Of a DNA stretch of 36,549 nucleotides, positions 34,472-36,549 are shown piece by piece. Under the pieces are notes generated by a model. It ran no database searches. It saw nothing but the letters and a program-made list of their open reading frames with translations, and was not told the DNA's origin. The stretch spans positions 1 to 36,549 of the forward strand of contig CAMBDK010000018.1 of the NCBI GenBank assembly GCA_945865315.1, written 5' to 3'. Every line of letters starts with the position of its first letter. Position 1 is the stretch's first letter. The position numbers were made by a program, and so were the translations under genes. Source of the DNA: Chitinophaga pinensis (GTDB lineage: Bacteria > Bacteroidota > Bacteroidia > 2-12-FULL-35-15).

Positions 34472-34677
34472 TACTACTCCATTGCCCAATGCACATACAA
34501 GCATAATGAAATTACATGGGGTAAACTGTTGTTGGAAAACAAAAGAGCTTCCCCGATAAACAATTTAGAGTTAATAATGCAAATGGGCTTTATACCAATT
34601 ATAGTTTCAAGATAGTCCAATCCAAGACCTAAAAAAAAGCAGAAAAGATTTTTAAAAAACAAATATTCCAAATTTAA
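34472..34677 (+). pseudogene. Possible remnant of a T9SS type A sorting domain
   Basis: Read on the plus strand, the frame beginning at 34472 gives YYSIAQCTYKHNEITWGKLL, continuing LENK. The frame beginning at 34540 then gives QKSFPDKQFRVNNANGLYTN, YSFKIVQSKT, a stop, and KKAEKIFKKQIFQ up to 34677. Joined by one frameshift, this has the order of a type A C-terminal domain: a strand with a Gly/Gln turn, then a Lys-Leu-Leu strand, then the NNANGLY...KIV block, then a basic KKQ end. It has a frameshift, an internal stop and no start, so it is not functional. The reading is by eye and is tentative. Confidence 0.35.
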
Positions 34678-34717
34678 AATGAATGCCCACGAAGCAGGGC
34701 TTCGGGGGCATTCATTT
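34677..34717 (-). terminator. Strong hairpin terminator of the right-edge T9SS protein gene
   Basis: AAATGAATGCCC-A-CGAAG pairs with CTTCG-G-GGGCATTCATTT, 18-base arms with one mismatch around a short CAGGG loop. The outermost A/T bases give a T run on both strands. It lies about 40 bases past the stop of the minus-strand gene at 34759 and could also stop readthrough from the GIGT gene. Confidence 0.85.
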
Positions 34718-34758
34718 TATAATCAGCCTTGTTTTATTGGGTAGGGGAAATTTTCAGA

Positions 34759-36549
34759 TTACTTTTGTATTATAATTTTTTCATTTGCAATTAACATTTT
34801 GTCCGAAACAACCTGAACAAAATAAACTCCGGCATTAAGTTCTCCTTTCGGAATAATTAATTGGCTTCCAGAGAAATTAATGTTTTTCACTTCTTTACCC
34901 AAAACATCTATAATCTTTACCGTTGCATTTTTCATTTCTTTAGTAAATGAAATTGTTGTTTGAGAAGAAAATGGGTTCGGGAAAATGGTAAGACCCGAAG
35001 CAATATTTGCTTCTTGAATACCAACCGATTGGTTTACTGCAATAGAATCTGAGAAAGCAGTAAACACTTGAGCAAGCCCTGCTGCGTTATTTGCTACATA
35101 ATCAGAAACAGATAAATGGAATATTGCTTGTGAAGTTAAGGTAGTTTTAATTTGAAATTTGAAATCTGCAATTTTCCCAAACCCACTCACATCAGTGTGG
35201 TCTATGCGGGTTAAGGCTACGTAAGCCTTGTTTGCTGGCGCATCAACTTTTCCAACCTTTAGCGCATTTGTACCCGGTGTTCCAAGCCAACAGGGAGAAT
35301 AGGTAATCATTTCTGTTCCCGTTTGAACAAGAGATGCATCATAATTTATATTAACAGCAATACCGTATAAATTACTTACTGGTGCTAAAGAAGTACCAAG
35401 CCACAATTCTGCGTAAACCCAGTCTCCTGGATTATAATTACTGCCACTAAAAACAAAATACATGTCAGATGCAACTCTCATTTCATTATCATTATGAGGT
35501 GCGGGAACAATTGCGTGTATTAAATTAAAATTCAAATTAATTGCTAATGTATCGTTGGCATCAATTGTACCATCGCCATTACAATCTGCGTGTTTTATAT
35601 CTTGTCCGTTAGGTTGTAATGTTCCCCAATTATTTGAAAAGTTAGCTTGCCAGGTATTGCTTATGCTTGCTCGCGGAGTTCCTGTTTGTGAATAGAATAA
35701 GCCCACTGATAATAAATCATTATTATTTACAAGCGAGTCGTTGTTAGCATCACCCGGCCAAACCGGAATACTTACAGTTATAGTAACTGCTGCACACGAT
35801 GTTGTATTACAAGTGCCTATAGCTCTTACAAAATAGGAAGAAGTTGAAGAAGGACTTACATTAATTGAATTACCAGTTCCTACCAATGTTCCGCCACAAC
35901 TTCCGGTGTACCAATTATAGGCAGCACCGCTACCAAGGAATCCATTAGTTGCAGTTAATGTAGTAGAGTCCCCTAGGAAAATTGAGCTTGGATTAGCCGT
36001 TACAGAAGAAGGGGCAGCAGAATTAATATTTACCGTTACTATTACTAAGGCACTTGAACCACTGCAACCATTAGCAGTGGGAGTAATAGTATATAGAACT
36101 GTTCCATTGGTTGTATCCGTTGCTGTTAATGTTTGGGCAATAATTGAACCCGAACCGGATGTTGCTCCCGTTACATCTGTTTGGACTGCCGTCCATGAAA
36201 ATGAAGTACCGCTCAAATTACTGCTCAAGTTAAAAGAAGTTATATTACCAGAGCAAATAATTTGTGAGCTTGGAGTAATAACAACAACAGGTGATGGATT
36301 TACGACAACTACCACACTGTTAGGAAATGGGTTTGAACAACCATTAACTGTTACGGTATAAAAGTAAGTAACATTTATCGGAGAGTTTGTTGTATTAACG
36401 AGTGTTTCAGCTGGGTCGCCTGTACCACTTCCTGCTAAATTACTGATACCCGATACTGCAGCTCTTGTCCATGAAAATATTGCGCCTACTCCTGCGCTTG
36501 TTGGTGTATAACTAAACTGACTGCCACTGCATATTGGTGGAGGCGTTAA
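34759..36549 (-). CDS. T9SS type A surface protein with PKD/Ig-like, dockerin-like and cohesin-like parts, 5' end outside window
   Basis: The frame is open to the right edge (596 visible residues), so its start lies outside. Residues about 1-170 are PKD/SprB-like repeats (CSGSQFSYTPTSAG, ICSGNITSFNLSSN, then TANGCSGSSALVIV). About 175-258 is an Ig-like domain (SSIFLGDSTTLTATNG). About 263-345 holds two calcium-loop motifs of dockerin type, DANNDSLVNNND and DCNGDGTIDAND, with an insert between them. About 350-508 resembles a cohesin (LYGIAVNINYDASLV, AYVALTRIDHTDVSGFGKIA). Residues 510-596 are a T9SS type A sorting domain (IFPNPFSSQTTISF, VKIIDVLGKEV, LNAGVYFVQVVSDK, EKIIIQK). The protein is expected on the surface or released by T9SS. 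A strong hairpin follows the stop. Confidence 0.88.
   Translation of the reverse strand, partial: LTPPPICSGSQFSYTPTSAGVGAIFSWTRAAVSGISNLAGSGTGDPAETLVNTTNSPINVTYFYTVTVNGCSNPFPNSVVVVVNPSPVVVITPSSQIICSGNITSFNLSSNLSGTSFSWTAVQTDVTGATSGSGSIIAQTLTATDTTNGTVLYTITPTANGCSGSSALVIVTVNINSAAPSSVTANPSSIFLGDSTTLTATNGFLGSGAAYNWYTGSCGGTLVGTGNSINVSPSSTSSYFVRAIGTCNTTSCAAVTITVSIPVWPGDANNDSLVNNNDLLSVGLFYSQTGTPRASISNTWQANFSNNWGTLQPNGQDIKHADCNGDGTIDANDTLAINLNFNLIHAIVPAPHNDNEMRVASDMYFVFSGSNYNPGDWVYAELWLGTSLAPVSNLYGIAVNINYDASLVQTGTEMITYSPCWLGTPGTNALKVGKVDAPANKAYVALTRIDHTDVSGFGKIADFKFQIKTTLTSQAIFHLSVSDYVANNAAGLAQVFTAFSDSIAVNQSVGIQEANIASGLTIFPNPFSSQTTISFTKEMKNATVKIIDVLGKEVKNINFSGSQLIIPKGELNAGVYFVQVVSDKMLIANEKIIIQK

Larger units (their letters stand above)
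34356..34758. other. Intergenic region between convergent surface-protein genes
   Basis: These 403 bases contain no intact gene. They hold a probable decayed sorting-domain fragment (34472-34677) and a strong hairpin terminator (34677-34717) serving the minus-strand gene. No hairpin is seen directly after the GIGT gene. Confidence 0.6.

Overview
This is an AT-rich stretch of a Bacteroidota chromosome. The evidence is the set of type IX secretion (T9SS) hallmarks: a type B sorting domain next to a PorP/SprF protein, and a type A sorting domain at the right edge. Large secreted 'GNVGIGT' and collagen-like surface proteins, a lack of Shine-Dalgarno sites and TAnnTTTG-type promoter boxes fit as well. 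I cannot place it below phylum. I see no tRNA, rRNA, CRISPR array, prophage or transposase gene.

Layout. 1-569 (-) is the 5' part of a secreted collagen-like protein. 1071-3307 (+) is a T9SS type B surface protein and a PorP/SprF partner, separated by a 149-bp repeat element. 3502-7156 (+) holds an exported CHWC thioredoxin-fold protein and an acyl-CoA ligase. 7362-8756 (-) is MgtE. 9020-10509 (+) is a lipid-transport permease/ATPase pair (MlaEF type). 10686-14915 (-) has an OmpA-like cell-wall anchor, an oligopeptide-type binding lipoprotein and exonuclease III. 15077-18832 (+) encodes a very large outer-membrane barrel candidate. 19112-21225 (-) has PyrF, an unknown 146-aa protein and a PaaY-type hexapeptide protein. 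21421-22365 (+) is QueG. 22451-27764 (-) has a phosphohexomutase, a LOG-family protein and UvrA. 28374-34355 (+) is a 1993-aa repetitive secreted protein. 34759-36549 (-) is a T9SS type A protein with dockerin-like and cohesin-like parts, open at the window edge.

What stands out. (i) A family of non-coding inverted-repeat elements with ends TTAGWGTCTGTC occurs four times: two 149-bp copies, one related 153-bp copy with a different core, and one 32-bp copy that is little more than the two ends. In two cases the terminal repeat supplies the stop codon of the adjoining gene. (ii) The 1993-aa protein ends in a domain I read as related to the C-terminal domain of animal CTHRC1. It also carries 18 GIGT-type repeats, recent internal duplications and a CBM-like insert. 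(iii) A dockerin-like EF-hand pair is followed by a cohesin-like fold in one T9SS polypeptide. (iv) A probable decayed T9SS sorting domain lies between the last two genes.

How the genes fit together. Much of the window serves the cell envelope and surface: T9SS cargo and its helper, OmpA, Mla-type lipid transport, MgtE, the binding lipoprotein, the large barrel and the adhesins. Housekeeping genes (xth, pyrF, queG, uvrA, phosphohexomutase, acyl-CoA ligase) are interspersed singly, with little operon structure apart from the mlaE-mlaF overlap.
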